From: Rhizophlyctis rosea
Taxonomy: Eukaryota; Chytridiomycota; Chytridiomycetes; Rhizophlyctidales; Rhizophlyctidaceae
Assembly (NCBI GenBank): GCA_027596075.1
Contig: JADGJC010000024.1
Span: 174,917 to 238,916 of the forward strand
Reading direction: 5' to 3'
DNA: 64,000 nt
Position 1 is the first letter of the stretch. Each line of letters begins with the position of its first letter. The notes under the pieces were generated by a model, which worked only from the letters and a program-made list of their open reading frames with translations, was not told where the DNA came from and ran no database searches. This document shows, piece after piece, positions 44,099 to 57,438 of the stretch. The translations under genes and the position numbers were made by a program.

Positions 44099-47000
44099 CT
44101 AGCCCTCCCACCCAACAAGGCGCTCTGGTCTTCCGATCTCACCAATGCCCCCACCACGTCTAATTACGCTCCCATACTTCCTCTCCATCCTCTCAGCCGC
44201 CCGTTTCAAAAAATCAGGCACTGCAGGTTCCGGTGCTGATGGGGCAACAAGCGTGATCAGACCAGATGCGGGACGGTCAATTGCCGTCCCATAGCATCGC
44301 TTGTCAACGCGACGCAGCCATCGACGAATCCAGTCATCGTGTGTGGAAACTTGATCAGCGTGCTCGGCCCGGAGACGCTGGAGAAGGACCTATGTAGTTG
44401 ACGCGTTAAGATCTGTCATGGATGCTTGGTATATGGGCCAACTGATACGGGGCATATCCTTACATCCAACCAGTTTTGCTGTGGCCCCATCTTATCAGAC
44501 GGCAGCATCCGCAACTGCATCAACGCCGTGCGCAAAGCATCCTTGGAGGTAATGCCCAACACACTAAGCCCCTTCATTGCCGCAGATCTAAGCAAAGGTG
44601 GAAGCATAAGAGTAAGCAGACTTCAGTGCACGGAAAGGTGCACATCAAAAGATCTTTTTGTCAGCACATCAAAACTTACCGGACCTCCTCGTGTTCATCC
44701 ACCAGCCGTCTAACCAGCGCATGTACAATCTCCAAACTATAAACACCATAAGCAACGAGATTCTTCACTACGGTTGCCCGAACCTGCCAATTTTCGTCCT
44801 CGGCCATTTCGATCTGTGGTAAGACTATGTCTTCTAAGGGACTGCGGAAGTCACGGTCAAAAGTCCGGTATAGGTAGAGCAACGATTTCGAAGCTTCAAC
44901 ACGTTCCGCCCATTGACCCTTCTTGAGGAGGTCAAAAAGTACCCGGACAATGTTTTGTAGAGTCACTTCTTTGTCCTGCAAATAGATTGTAAGATTCAAC
45001 TGAACATGAACATACTGGGCCGTCGCTCAATCGTATAATACTCACCCCTAATCCCGGAAACCAAAACTTCCCCATAATACTCCGCAACTCATCAGTCACC
45101 CCTTCTTCCCTCTGAACAACCCGAATCTCCTTCAAGTTCATCCTGCTAGCTCCAACCTTCCCCTCTACCTTTTGTGCAACCGCCTGCGAGAATAGACCCC
45201 ACGAAATCTTCGCCTGATCTTCCGGCGGTGCAATCCCTTCAATCTCAAACCCAAACGTCAGCCCCACAGGCTTTGGAACGGGTGGTGTCGGAGGCGTTTC
45301 CGGCATAGCGATTGTGGTAACTTTCGAAGCAGGTAGAGGAGGCGCGGGGCGTTTAATTGGAATATGCGGACGAGGTGGTCCAGTAGTTTGAGGTGGTTTT
45401 GGAGCAACAGGTGCGGGCTGAGGTTGTCGTCGACGGGGTTTGGGCCGCGGTGCTTCTGCGCCGATGACATCGCGCATTTCTGGGAGGGTTTGACGTTCGT
45501 TTGGTGGAGGAGGGCGCTCTTTAGCCGGTGCTGGTGCGTGGTATTCAACGACCGTTTCTTTCGTTGGACCGAAATCAGTCATTGGAACCCCAGTCCTTGC
45601 TTCCTGCACTGTTACTGTAGCAAAGCTGATCTCTTCCGGAGTAGGTTCACTCAACAGGCGTTCCTCAAACGTAGTTCCTGTCATTGGTGTCTTCCCTTCT
45701 CTTGATTTCAAGAACCTTTCAGACGCTTGAGCCATCAGCTCCGTTGCTCGCTTTTGAGCTATATCTTCTGCTGCAGCTTCCTCCGCAGCGGCCGCTTTTG
45801 CAACTGCATCTGCTTGAACTTTGGCAGCAGCTTCCGCCACCTCTTTAGCTTTTGCTGATGCTGCAGCTTGTACCTTTGCTGCTTTTGCTGCAGCTTCAGC
45901 TTTAGCTGCGGCAGTCAGTGCGTCTCTCTTTGCAGCCAACGCTTTCTTTTCCGCCTCACTCAATGGTGGTGGCTCCCCCTCCTCCTCAACTCCAGTCACC
46001 TCTGCATGACTAGGTCCATCACCTGCTGCCGCTGCCGCTGCCGCTCTCTCAGCAGCCACCACCTTCCGCTTCTCCAACTTCCTGCTCACCTTCTCCCACA
46101 CTTGATCATGTTTAGCCTTGTCATCCTCCTCTTTCTTCTTCCTACTCCGCTCAATCTCAACTTTCTTCTTCTCCAAAGCGGCCGGAGCAACCTCAGCAGC
46201 CACCACCGAGTTAGGCAACATCCCCAATGCAGCCAACCGTCGCTGGACTGCTCCTTTGCGTGATCCCATAGAGACCGTTATTTGTTTCGGTTCATTCTCT
46301 TTACGAGCCCTTTGCTCCTCTTCTTTCTGCCGATCTAGCCGTGCCTGCACTTCTGACCCCCTCATTTCAAGATTTTCAGCTTTGTCAAGAATAAGTTGTT
46401 GCCGATGCCTAGCGGATGGCGTGGGGCTCGATGGAGCTGGGCGGGCAGGTTCTTGGATTCTGATATTTGGCGCTGAAGTATGTATGTTTTAGCGAATTGC
46501 AACGCGACTTCGGTTCGATTTATGCTTTACCTCGAAGTGCTTGAGGATATATACTTCGGCGACGAGTGTTCCCATAGCCGGGTGGACCTTCATTGGCGAC
46601 AGTGGACGAGCGACCACCAGCACTATATCCGCCAGAACGCCTACGCGCAGAGTATTGTGATGCCTAGGTGATACATCGTAATGAAGCTCTAGCTCCACAT
46701 TCAGGAGCTTCCAACATCCAAAAACAAATAAACTTACGCGGAATCCTCCATTGCCTTCCTCATACCCATCATATCCTGCGGCACCCACATCCAAAAGACC
46801 ATAACTCTGCCGACGAGAACCTGGAGTGCCAGTGCCACCCCGGCTATATATCCTCCTAGTCCTGTACCTCCCACCATCCTGATCTCTTCCCTCCGTCGGT
46901 GTTCTTGCTCCAGCACGGTGGTGTTCCGCCCAAGTAGCCGCAATATCCGCCAAAACCTGCTCTGACTCCGTCCGCGCAAACGAATCGGGCTCCTCTTCCA

Positions 47001-50000
47001 CGACAGTTGCGGGTCGTTGTCCACCACGGCTTCCAACCATTTCTCGTGTGATGGTGATCCCCTCTCCGGTGGCGATGGCTGTTCCATCCCAATCGTGGAG
47101 GACAGTGATGCCTTCAAGCATTGATGTGCGGAGGGCGCGTTCTTGTGCCTCGCGGTTTTGGACTTGTCGGATATATTCACGCCGTTGCTAGTGTGTGAAT
47201 GTCAACATGGCTGGTTGGACCTGATATGCGAGGCAAACGAGCCCTACCTCTGTATATTCATCATGCTTCCTCTCAAGCTGCTGCAGCGCAGAGGTCGCCT
47301 CTTCCTCCTCAACAGTCGGCTTTCTGTGAGACAACGCGGTAAATATTATGCAGATCTCCGTCCTTCCCTCTCGAAAGCACTTACTCCTGAACATGCCACT
47401 CAATCCCTCTATCCCTCAGCAAATCCCTATACAGAGCCCAAAAGTCCAAGTTGGAATCGAACATTCTAGACGTCTCCACCAAATCATCCGTCCATGCTTC
47501 AGGGCTTTCGATTACGGCCGCTAGATGACTATTTGGGATGTAGTCTTGCATACGGACTAGAGCGACTTGATCAGACATGCCGACAAGGAGGTCGGCGCGT
47601 GCGTTTGCAAAGGCGATAGATTGCAGAGGTTCGGCGAATTGGATTTCTCTGGGCAAATATATCAATCATTATTATGTGTACTAGAACCTGACAGGACCTG
47701 TGCGGAACTTCCACATAACTCAGAACCATACCTGATGAGACTATTATCCGTTTGATCCCAAACTTTCACAATACGATCTTCACCTGCTGTAGCAAAAATC
47801 TTCAGCGTGTCCAAACATGCCAGGCCTTTCACAGCCGCTGAATGATCATCATCTCTAGGATGCTTCCTAACAGCCCCTAAACGCACGAGATGATGAATCA
47901 ATACTCCCATCTCCAAACAAAACATCCCAACAACCTCACCTTCAACTCCCCCCTCCCCAACCTTCCAAACAAACAATCCCCTCCCCTCCCCAGTCGTAAC
48001 CACCAAAAACCCAAACAGGGAATTGAACCACATCCTCTGCACAGGTGTCGAATCTTCCACCTGCACCGTCCCAACCAAAGATAACGTCATAGTGGGCATC
48101 GCCTTACTGGCATTCCACAAAGCTGCACCGAAAGGCGTTTTGTTTTCCAGCATTGAAAGTGGGTTCCCCTGCGCAATAGTCGGTATGGCGATGGACCAGA
48201 TTTTGATTGTGCAGTCTATCATGATGGAGGGTTAATGTCAGAGAACAACTCTAGATCCGTTGTGGCACAACAAACCTTTCCCTGCACTGAAGAACTTCAT
48301 TGTCCGAGTGTCACATGCGACGGCCGTGATCTCCGCAGTATGTGCCTGCATAATCAAGGCATTGTGAGAATCTACGTGGGGTCACTGAACTTAAGCACCC
48401 CAACACACCTGCACAACAATCTCCTGCCTTCCCCGATATCGCACATCAATCATCGTAATCTGCCCACTATCAGTCCCACCAATCAGAGCCAACACCGTAG
48501 GGTATGGACGGGTCTGGTTCGGGTCGGGCTCAATGACTGCCGTGGGTGTAATGGAAGTAATGCAAGTGATTCGTTCGCGGGAAACTTGGTGTTTGCAACA
48601 CAGTGGGAAGGGAAGTAACGTTAAGAACTTCTAATTATATTGCTAATGTCGAGTTCACAAACATACCCACATGCTTCCAATGCTCAACAATAGGACACGG
48701 GTTTCGCTGCGTGTCGTACAATGCAATGTCACCGTTTTTGGAGAGGAGCCATATTCGATCTGAGTGTTGGGTATGCTCTTGTTAGTCGAGGTGATGAAGC
48801 AAACTTAGCTGCAACAACTTCCTCACCCTGTGCTATATCATACACGACATCCACAATGCCAATGTCTGATATGATCGGAAACCCCGTTGTCAGCACTGCT
48901 CCCGTAACGGGTGACAAAAGACGAATTGAGCCGTCCTCCGCCACCGTGACAATGCGTGAGGGTACGCCCGGACAATCTGCGCGACGGATGTGTGTTATGC
49001 TTGAGCTGGAGGAGACGTTACCAGAAGATAAAATGTTATTATCCATGAGAACAAGGAGAATCAAAAGACCAATGACGGCAGAACGCATCGAGAACTAAAT
49101 CCTGCAAATCAACTCACCGCAAATACGCAAAAGTCGACCAATACCGATTCAAATTCCACACAAACACTCCATCCCTCGCAAAATGATAAAACGTATCCCA
49201 TCTCATCCACCCAATCCCCAAACACTCCGATGAAGTCTCCAACCGATATGTACAATGTCCACTCTCCAAATTCCACATCCTAATGGTCCCATCTAACGAG
49301 CAAGACAGCATCAACGCTACCGCCCCACGCATGGTGCCTAGTTGAGTGGTTGGACGAGATGCGGGTGTAGAGACGGCACTGGTTCCGCTACGGCCGTAGA
49401 TTGCTTCGGTCGGGATGATGGCGAGGCCGGTGACGCTGTTGGAGTGGTCGTGGAGGTTGTGGAGGATGTGGTTGTGGCGGTTCCAGACTTTTACTGTGGG
49501 GTTTGAGATGATGTTAGTGATAAGATCTTGAGAGCTGTGCGTTCTATAACGTACTGGTGCTATCCCGTGATGCAGTAACAAGGTACTCCATCCCACTATG
49601 AAATACCATCGCCGTGATAGATAAGTCATGAATATCGCGCAATGTGTCCGTTCTTTCTCCCGTTTCGTAATCGTATATCTGAGTTGAAGAGGGGCTGGAT
49701 TAGTCCATCATGCCAAATCCATATGTCAATATGTCTAACAACCGATGCACACACCATGACACTGTTGTTCACCGCTGCATACAGCCTATTCCATGCTCGA
49801 TGGAGACATGTGTAGGACACCCAATCGTCGTCCTTCAGATCTTTTACATCGAGTCGTGGTTTCTCGGAAAAGTAATACATCATGCGTGAGCTTTCCGCTA
49901 CTTTTCTGAACCTCCACACCTAAACGTTCAACAGCATGGATCAGAAGTTGTTTATAAATACTGGATGCTGAAGCACTGACCATGATGCTTCCCACCCCTG

Positions 50001-50684
50001 CTGCGATCAACTCTTCTGCCGCGTCGTTGAACTCCAAACTGGTCGAAACGAGTAAGGTATATGTAAGTGCCATCAAATGCGCTGGAAGCAACTTACCTCA
50101 GAACAGGCTTGACACTCGATGTGCTTGTCAACTCCGCAAAATTCAAATCAAGAGTCTATGCCAATGAATATGGTCAATACATTCCGTAAACCGTGCCAAA
50201 ACATCCAAAAACCCACCTTCAACTCCAACCCATCAGTCCCAACAATAAAACACTTCCACTTTGCCACCCAAATCCACCTACACAACCCCTCAACACCCTT
50301 CCCCTCCCTCCCCCTCTTCTCATCTCCCATCAGCACCCCAACACCGACCACTTCCTTTGTATCCAGCCGCACCTCCTTCGCATTATCTCTCCACTTCCAC
50401 ACAAAGCGTCTATCTAAAGTTACAAAGCGCTCTGCGCCAGATCCGGGTATAAAGAGGACGCTGCGAAGGGAGGGGTTGGGGTGGGGGATGGTTCGGCTTA
50501 GTTGGAAGCCGTGCGGGATCAGGAGGGGTGATGGGGGGAGGGGGGACGTGAGGAGGGATTGGAGTTGCGCGAGGATTGGGCGGGCGGGTTGGATTGGGTT
50601 GTTTGTTGTTGGTGGCATAAGGATTGAATCTTCATTGTGACGGTTTGGGTCGGGGTAGGGTTGTGGGGTGGAGGGCATGGACAT
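44099..50684 (-). CDS. Large WDR97/WDR87-like WD40 protein with coiled-coil and HEAT-type C-terminus
   Basis: Read from ATG 50684, exon 1 is 50217-50684. WD40-type exons follow: VWRFRKVAESS and DDWVSYTCLHRAWNRLYAAVNNSVMV, HDLSITAMVFHSGMEYLV, STIKVWNRHNHILHNLHDHS, LSCSLDGTIRMWNLESGHC, AVAEDGSIRLLSPVTG-type and CDTRTMKFF-type pieces, then EIQFAEPLQSIAFANARADLL and FDSNLDFWALYRDLLRD, a segment typical of the WDR87/WDR97/WDR64 group. The C-terminal half has an Ala/Lys/Glu-rich coiled coil (44932-46365), Pro tracts, then HEAT-like helices (NIVRVLFDLLKKGQWAERVE, WQVRATVVKNLVAYGVYSLE) and the last exon 44099-44389 ending LVGWEG. WDR97-type proteins occur in motile cilia, so I infer a flagellar role. 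Many introns were not fixed; two adjacent genes cannot be fully excluded, but WDR97-like domain order supports one. Confidence 0.75.
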
Positions 50685-52756
50685 TGTGGATGTCCTTCAA
50701 ATTCAGGTAGCCGACGGCAGCAGTGCATGTACCTGAAGGCACTTCGTTTGAACCTCCTCGTTTCTTGAAACTTCCCGTTTCTTATGACCTGCTAATTGGT
50801 TGCTTGCCGTATCTGTAGCCGTTTAGCGGTGAAGAATGGGTGGAAAGACGGTTAAGATGTCACATTTTGATCTGGCTGGTCTGACGACCCGTGGCTTGGC
50901 AAGGTCTACGGAGGCGAAGTGACTTCATATATGTCTCATTTGTCAAATGTCCGAATCAAAGAAGCGTCTCCTTCTTCAAATTCTGCTCGAAACACCGCCG
51001 TTTCTTACACTATCACTAGTGAATCTCTTATCAATTTTTGAAATAGATGTGAGAAACCCACCGTTAATGTATCAGTTTGACAAAAGTTACATGTTGGTGA
51101 GACCCTTGAATCACGCCCCAGATTACATATTCTTGTATGCGTCTACTACCAGATTTTGACGTCCTCACAGCATCACAAATTGTCTATGTTGCGCAAGCCG
51201 TTTCCACTCAAACATTTGCCTGACCTTGGGAGTTCCTCTAAATATGCCTCAAAAGTGTAGAGCAACGACGCGACTGCTGCGCCACGGGCTCTTTTTCCTT
51301 CCCCCGCAATGACCCTGAGGACACAATGCTTATGCCTTCCTAAGAGCTTAATGTAACAAGCGTGCGTGCGGGTCCAAGTATTTCGGTAACGATGCACAGA
51401 CCACTGGGTAGTGCACTTATGTTCGCAGCAGGTGTGGGGGAAACATCTGTCCTGTGTGTTCTCCATTGCACCAATGCAGCACACCCCGCAAAAGGCTGAT
51501 GGCGCAATCGCCAGCTTCCTACCTCGCCATTACCGAACACCAAACTGTGAAACCGGTAGCCAAAAAGCTTCACATCAATACGATCACCGAACAACATAAA
51601 ACGTTCAACAACGGCACAGCCATCATAAACTCCACAAATGTGCGGGTAAAACCAGGTGAACCACGTCAGCTGGCGGACACAAATTGTCCTTCGCTTCTGT
51701 TGGTGCTCGGAGGCTTCGGTGACCAAAAAGGAAGATAAAAGTCCGCGTGGACAAAAGCTGGGCGGCGCGATTGCCGGTGTAACACACGCGTCGTGTGGTC
51801 GTGTCAGCGCATAGTCGCAGACAGTCAAATTGACCATTCGCACGTGAATATGTGAGATGAATATGGCACTCAACGATTCTTCGAAATTCCAATGCCCCCT
51901 AGACCAAGTTGAACCCTTAGGTCTATCGCGACGGATTTGATAAGGTACGATTGGCGAGTCGGAATTAGCGGAGGCCCCAGAAATGACACATTTGGAATCC
52001 ACGGCGTATCACGCCAAAATTTACGGCACTGGCCATACCAAAGTCAATATAACCAAGGCCCTGCAGACTGTAACACCCGGGGAAGATGAACGAGAGGAAC
52101 CGAAGTCACCACAAGAGTCAGAAAGACTTGCAAGCCCACCGCGTCGCGTGGTTTGACGAGTACCAGAAAATGAACCAGTCCCAGCCTGTGACCCCTCACT
52201 CCCTTTCCCACAATGCCCATAAGGAACGCAACCCCCATCCTGAAACGCACCAGTCATTTGCTGTATGCGCTTCGATTGTGCGCAGAGAGGGTTTTGCACG
52301 TTCAAGCTTTTTTGCCTTCCATCTCATCTTACATCTCTCCACACCCCAGAGTGCTGGACAACTGGAATATGGAGCAAGCGATAATCCCAGTCTTCCCAGT
52401 GAGAGAGTGTGAAATGCAGTGCCATATGGCACCAACATCTGTTCAGCAGCAGCTTGCTGAGAGAGTGGTGGGCCGTGGCAGTGTAATAAGCAAGTGAACA
52501 AATCGTGTGCTGCGCGTTTTCGGGCCAAATCCCGGGCCACCAAAAGGGTTCCCATTATCATTGCCGCCATTTGATGAGGAGGAGAAGCAAACTTCACCCA
52601 AAACAAAATCATAAAGATACCGTGAAGACCCTATCGCGGCCCAGTTCTTTTACAATTTTTATGTCCAAGCCAAGTTAGTTTTTTACCATAGGGCCATTAA
52701 GGTGCTACATTCAGCAGCCCTCTGAAGCAAACCAACGAACATCGCACATTTGCACG
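50685..52756. other. 2-kb intergenic region with one orphan ORF
   Basis: Upstream of the WDR97-like gene (minus) and the glycosyltransferase (plus). A 220-codon frame at 51340-52002 on the minus strand has no recognisable motif and may be chance. Otherwise short frames only. Confidence 0.4.
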
Positions 52757-53749
52757 ATGGCCCTCTACGCTCTCTACAAGCCTGTGCAAACGTCGTCCCC
52801 AACCTCTCCATCATTCCCTCGCTCGAAACGCAACCGACTATACGCCCTCTCCATCCTGCTCATCGTCTCTCTAACAGTCCTATTCTTCTCCCGCGACGAA
52901 CTAAAGAACCTCTCCCAATCCTCCATCCCATCTTCCTCCGCATGTGAACCCACCATCCCTCAGACCGCCCACACCCCTTCCCCGGAACCCACCACCCCCA
53001 CCCCACCACCCCCACCACCCCCGACCCCGCACCCCCCCAAACCCTCCATCGCAATCATAACCCTAAACCTCTACAACCCCCAACCCTCCTGGATGTCTCT
53101 CGCCACACAGAACAAAAACGAATACTGCACAAAACACAACTACACCTGCCTAGTCTTCACCCAACGCCTCGTACCAGAACCAACCCTAAACAAAGCCTGG
53201 GACAAAATCTTCCTCGCCCGCTCCCTCCTCCCCCTCTACGATTACATCTGGCTCCTTGATGCCGACGCATACATCACAAACACAAACACCACAATCGAAT
53301 CTATCCTCTCCCTCGCTGAAAAACTCCACCACAGAGGCGACGAAGCGATGGACATCCTAATCTCCCGCGACACCAACGCACTAAATTGTGGATCCTTCTT
53401 CCTCCGCAACTCCCAGTGGACGCGCAACCTACTGGAACAGTGGTGGAGTATGCGGAGCGATCGGGACTACGAAGCCCACGATCACTGGTACGAGCAGGCT
53501 GCTCTTATTCATATGTGGGAGAAGGATATGTATAGAGTTAGGGCGCATACGGGTGTGGTCCCGCAGAGTTGGATTAACAGTTATCCGCCGATTAATGGGG
53601 AATTGAGGGAGATGAGGGTTACGGGGCGGTATGCGGTTAAGGATAAGGTGGAGGATTGGTGGTGGAGGCCCGGGGATTGGGTTATGCATGGGCCGAGTAG
53701 TTATAAGTTTGAGTTTGAGAAGTTTATTAGGGATCCTTTTGGGGTTTGA
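52757..53749 (+). CDS. GT34-family glycosyltransferase (Gma12/Mnn10 type)
   Basis: Golgi type II enzymes of this family transfer galactose or mannose onto glycans. This intronless 330-residue protein has a short cytosolic basic N-terminus, one membrane anchor (about residues 28-45, ALSILLIVSLTVLFF), and a Pro-rich stem (70-97, with a long Pro run). The catalytic domain starts at about 98 (SIAIITLNLYN). The family motif NKNEYCTKHNY is followed by AWDKIFLARSLLPLYDYIWLLDADAYI with the metal-binding DAD at 168-170, then DTNALNCGSFFLRNSQWTRNLLEQWW and DHWYEQAALI. Length is normal. The gene shows the clearest C-rich to G-rich change in the window. Acceptor sugar and linkage cannot be told from sequence. 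Confidence 0.9.
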   Translation: MALYALYKPVQTSSPTSPSFPRSKRNRLYALSILLIVSLTVLFFSRDELKNLSQSSIPSSSACEPTIPQTAHTPSPEPTTPTPPPPPPPTPHPPKPSIAIITLNLYNPQPSWMSLATQNKNEYCTKHNYTCLVFTQRLVPEPTLNKAWDKIFLARSLLPLYDYIWLLDADAYITNTNTTIESILSLAEKLHHRGDEAMDILISRDTNALNCGSFFLRNSQWTRNLLEQWWSMRSDRDYEAHDHWYEQAALIHMWEKDMYRVRAHTGVVPQSWINSYPPINGELREMRVTGRYAVKDKVEDWWWRPGDWVMHGPSSYKFEFEKFIRDPFGV

Positions 53750-54290
53750 TGGGTGGATGGGTGGATTTGTGGGGTGACGGTTTTTGTCAAGTTTTCTTCT
53801 TTTGTATTTGCGAACACTTCCATTTTGGTGAGGATGTAAACATACTTGGAAGTCAGTATCGCGCAAGTCGGCGGTATTGGATATGTAATATACGAGCGTT
53901 GACTACCTTCTGCTAACCCTCAACGAGTGAGACCGAGCTTTCGCTTGCCACAAAGGCAGAAGGACTTTGCATTCACAAGTACCATACATCAACGACACTT
54001 TCGACTTCACCCACCAATGCAAATCCAAAAATGGGGTGGCGCGTTATGAACTTATGAACTCATTGCCACGGATTTCGAGAGACCATCACACACCACACGA
54101 AAACAAAAGCAACATGTAGTGCACAAACCCAACAAAATCTATCATATCATACAAAAAGAACCCTCCGCCGTTGAAAGTTCCCTACTATTACAAAAAAAAA
54201 ATAAAAAGCTACTTTTGATTCACAAACAGAAATACAATGAAAAAGACAAAAAAAATTGCCCAAATCTACCTAACCTAATCCCTATCCAAA
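53750..54290. other. Intergenic region between two convergent genes
   Basis: 3' flanks of the glycosyltransferase and mitofusin genes. A-rich near 54090-54290. No gene seen. Confidence 0.5.
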
Positions 54291-56883
54291 TTACCAATGC
54301 CCCGCGCCCCCAACCCCCCCCCGCGACGACATCTCCAACTCACCCCCCGCACCGCGCCCCAGGCCCCCAGGCGCCCTCTCCTCAATCCCCCTAAACACCG
54401 CAACATCCCTCTGACACTTCTCCACACTCCTCATCTGCCCCTCCCGCTTCTCCCGACTCTCCGTCAATATCTTCGTAAACTGGTTCTGGAACTCCCAGAT
54501 CGCAAGTCTGAGAATCCGTCTCGTGTGTTTCGCAATACGCGAAACATTAGATTCGACAAAATTGACGTCGTTTAAGTGTGCACGCATTTTTGTAAGTACT
54601 TTGCGTTCGACGTTGTTTTTCATGTCGGAGAGGACGTAGAAGAATATTCCGATGCCTGGTTGATGACGATGGGGTGGCAGATTTAGTGACAATCGATGGC
54701 ATATCAGGAGCAAAGAAATGCAAGATTGCCAAACGCCAAACTCACCAGCAACAGTCAACCCAGCAAACGCTAACTTCCCCACCCCACTTCCCCCACCCGC
54801 ACCTCCAAACGCGCCCACACCCCTCCCCCCAAACGCCTGACTAACAATCATCCTCCTATACCCAACCAACCCCGCAACCATCAACCCAACACTAGGTACA
54901 TACTCCCTCGCAATCTCCATCTTATCCGTCTGGTCAAACACCTCCGTAACCTCCATCGGAACAACCTTCGCCACCGCCCCCCCACCCGCAACACTCCGAT
55001 CAACAACGGCTTGAGGCGCCTCATCCTCCCCACCATCAAATTGCCCCGCAACAACCGAAAGATCAATAACAGGCGGTTCATCCATACACGTTTTTGCCAA
55101 CCCTTCGATGTTCCGCAAACACGCTACACTCCTATCCCGTGCGAAATTCTCACACATTCCTAACCGCATGCTCGCCGCCCGGTATATCGCGTTCCGTAAC
55201 CGTCTAGCATACTGCAAGACGTAAAACGCCCCGTCCCATTCGACGTCCTCCGCGTATTGTTCCAGATTATCTAGGAAATCCGCCAAATCTTCCTTCGCAT
55301 GTCTCTGCACCAAGTTACCCGTCTCGTCTATCGTCTTATCGATCCCGTCCAACACCTGCTCCTTGATCTTCACCATCCGATCGAAAGCCGGCGTTTGGTC
55401 CTGGATCTCCTTTGTGATTTTTGTTGCGGAGTCGGTGGCGACTTGGCTGTTATATCGCGCGACGCTAACAACGTCCCTCAAGAGATTCGACAAATAAACC
55501 TTTGCGGGCGCCAGTTTACTCCGTGCCCGCTTTTCCAGGATGAAGCTTCTCAAACATTCTTCTAGACGGGTAAATGCTGGCATCATGTCTGTTGTACCGG
55601 CGGTGGTGGCTTCAACGCCCAGGTGGTTTTGTAGGCATTGTTTGGCGGAGACGAAGTGGACGAGGTTGTCGGCTTCTTCGTAAGTTCGGGGGGAGATTTG
55701 TCTGATTTGTTCAAGGATGTCTTTGCGGCAGCGGTCTTTGCGGCGGATGGAGTCGAAGCGGTTTACGACGATGAAGACGTAGGCTTTCTCTTTCCCGGCT
55801 GTTGTGAGGAATTCTCGGCCCTGTTTGTAAAATATATCAGAAAGTGATCCATCATCGGAGTGATGATGTTTGCACACATACCGATAATGTGAAATGATTC
55901 TCCGCGTTCACAACAAAGATGACTACATCAATCTCCTCCTGCGTAGCGAAGAGTGCCGTTGTCTTCATGGAGTCGATATTGAGACCAGGCGAATCAATAA
56001 GCGTGATATCCACAACACCATTATGCAGCAAACTATGTGACTTCTCCCTGCCATCCTTGCAATACACCTTCAACAACTCGTAATTATGCTCATTCTCCTC
56101 TATTATTTCCCGTAAGTTCTCAAAATCCAACAAGTCGTACGTGCTCCGATCCCCCCTCTTATATTGCAACGGATCCCTAATGCCATGTACTTCCTCCTTC
56201 CCATCATTTTGTTCCACGTCGACGACTTCGGCGAATAAGGCGGTGCATGGTTGTTGGTCGTCCGGTACAACTTCACGTCTTAAAACGGCGTTTACGAAGG
56301 TAGACTTGCCGGCGTTGAGGTCGCCTGTTACGAGGACTTTGGACCGGGTATCCGAAATACGTGTGAATAGTTTGTCGAGGTGTTGGGAGGCTTCTTGGAC
56401 CTTTGTTGCTAGTAGACCGGAGACGAATTCACTGTCCGCGGGATCCACCTTCGACCCGCCGCTCACACTAGGTTCCCTATATGACTTAATATCAATCTGT
56501 AGCACCCGTAGTTCTTCATCCTCCGCCCGAGTCCCCAACCCATCCGCCAGCTTCCCCACACCGTGCGCTCCATCCTCGTTCAGCCGTCTGCCCGTTCCCT
56601 GCTTTCCCGCCAACCGTTTCAGAGCAGCTGATGGATAATGTACCACCAACGGGTTTGGCGTGTTCTGCCCGTTCAACTCATCGAGGATGGACCTGGTGTG
56701 CTTGATGAGGTCTAGCAAGGTATTCCGTCGCTCGGCAAAAACGGCCTGGTTGTGTTCGGCTCGCTCCTGTTGTCTTCCCACGTCCTCCCCGTTTATGCGG
56801 AGTTCGTCAGTGGAGGAAGAGATGCTTCTGGAGCCGAAGTCGTTCAAAGACTCGCGGGACGAAGCGAGAGGATGGTCGACCAT
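54291..56883 (-). CDS. FZO1: Mitofusin Fzo1, outer mitochondrial membrane fusion GTPase
   Basis: Fzo1 is a dynamin-like GTPase that tethers and fuses outer mitochondrial membranes. Exons 55882-56883, 54746-55820 and 54291-54655 give 2442 nt (813 aa) with in-frame junctions. Seen: heptad region near 30-75; G1 GDLNAGKST at 187-195; a G2-region TALFAEV; G3 DSPG in LIDSPGLNIDSMKTT; VVIFVVNAENHFTLS; and G4 VVNRFDSI after intron 1. A helical middle follows, then two adjacent hydrophobic segments (VPSVGLMVAGLVGY and KLAFAGLTVA|GIGIFFYVLSD) interrupted by the last intron. The C-terminal coiled coil NNVERKVLTKMRAHLNDVNF ends in a Gly-rich tail. Size is close to yeast Fzo1. ATG 56883 is the first Met in frame. 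Confidence 0.94.
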
Positions 56884-57438
56884 CGTTAGGGCGAGGAAGG
56901 GATGAGAACCTTTGCGCTTAGTATGTACAACTTATTTGGAGATCTCTCTTAAGTTTTGGTTGCAGAGATGGAAGTGTTCCAGCAGGAAAGTTATTTTTGG
57001 CCACAAGCGGATGCCGTCAAATGGTTCTGCCAGAACCATGGTTGACATATTCTGTGACACATTATGACTGTTTGGAAATGAGTCAAGGCATTACGTAAAC
57101 AGATATGCACCCAAGGGTGCAAGAACCCTGACCTTGTGCACCAACACCGTCACAGGGGGGCAGGAGGGAAGTTGGAACTTTGGAAGAACCCGCATAATAT
57201 TTGCATCCATTCTCGTTTCAGAACATGAGAATTCAAGGTTCTACTGAGCGCTGAGCGAGTCGCACAATCAAACACTGCTAAAAATGGTTGACTTCTCAAG
57301 CCTCTCTTAAACGCAATTGAACGGTCTGTAGATCGGTTCAACTGCCTGAACGTGACGACATCCAGAATACAACATTATGCATTTTATATTGTAAACGATC
57401 TACTAATAAAGTCCATGACGATCTATTACAACATCAGA
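56884..57438. promoter_or_regulatory. Intergenic region between two minus-strand genes
   Basis: Upstream region of the mitofusin gene and 3' flank of the hydrolase gene. No gene or clear promoter motif. Confidence 0.4.

Noticed and set aside
45364..46492. Plus-strand ORFs opposite the Ala/Lys-rich coiled coil (45364-45705, 45821-46009, 45868-46263, 46118-46492)
   Set aside because: Shadow frames of the WDR97-like gene's low-complexity region.
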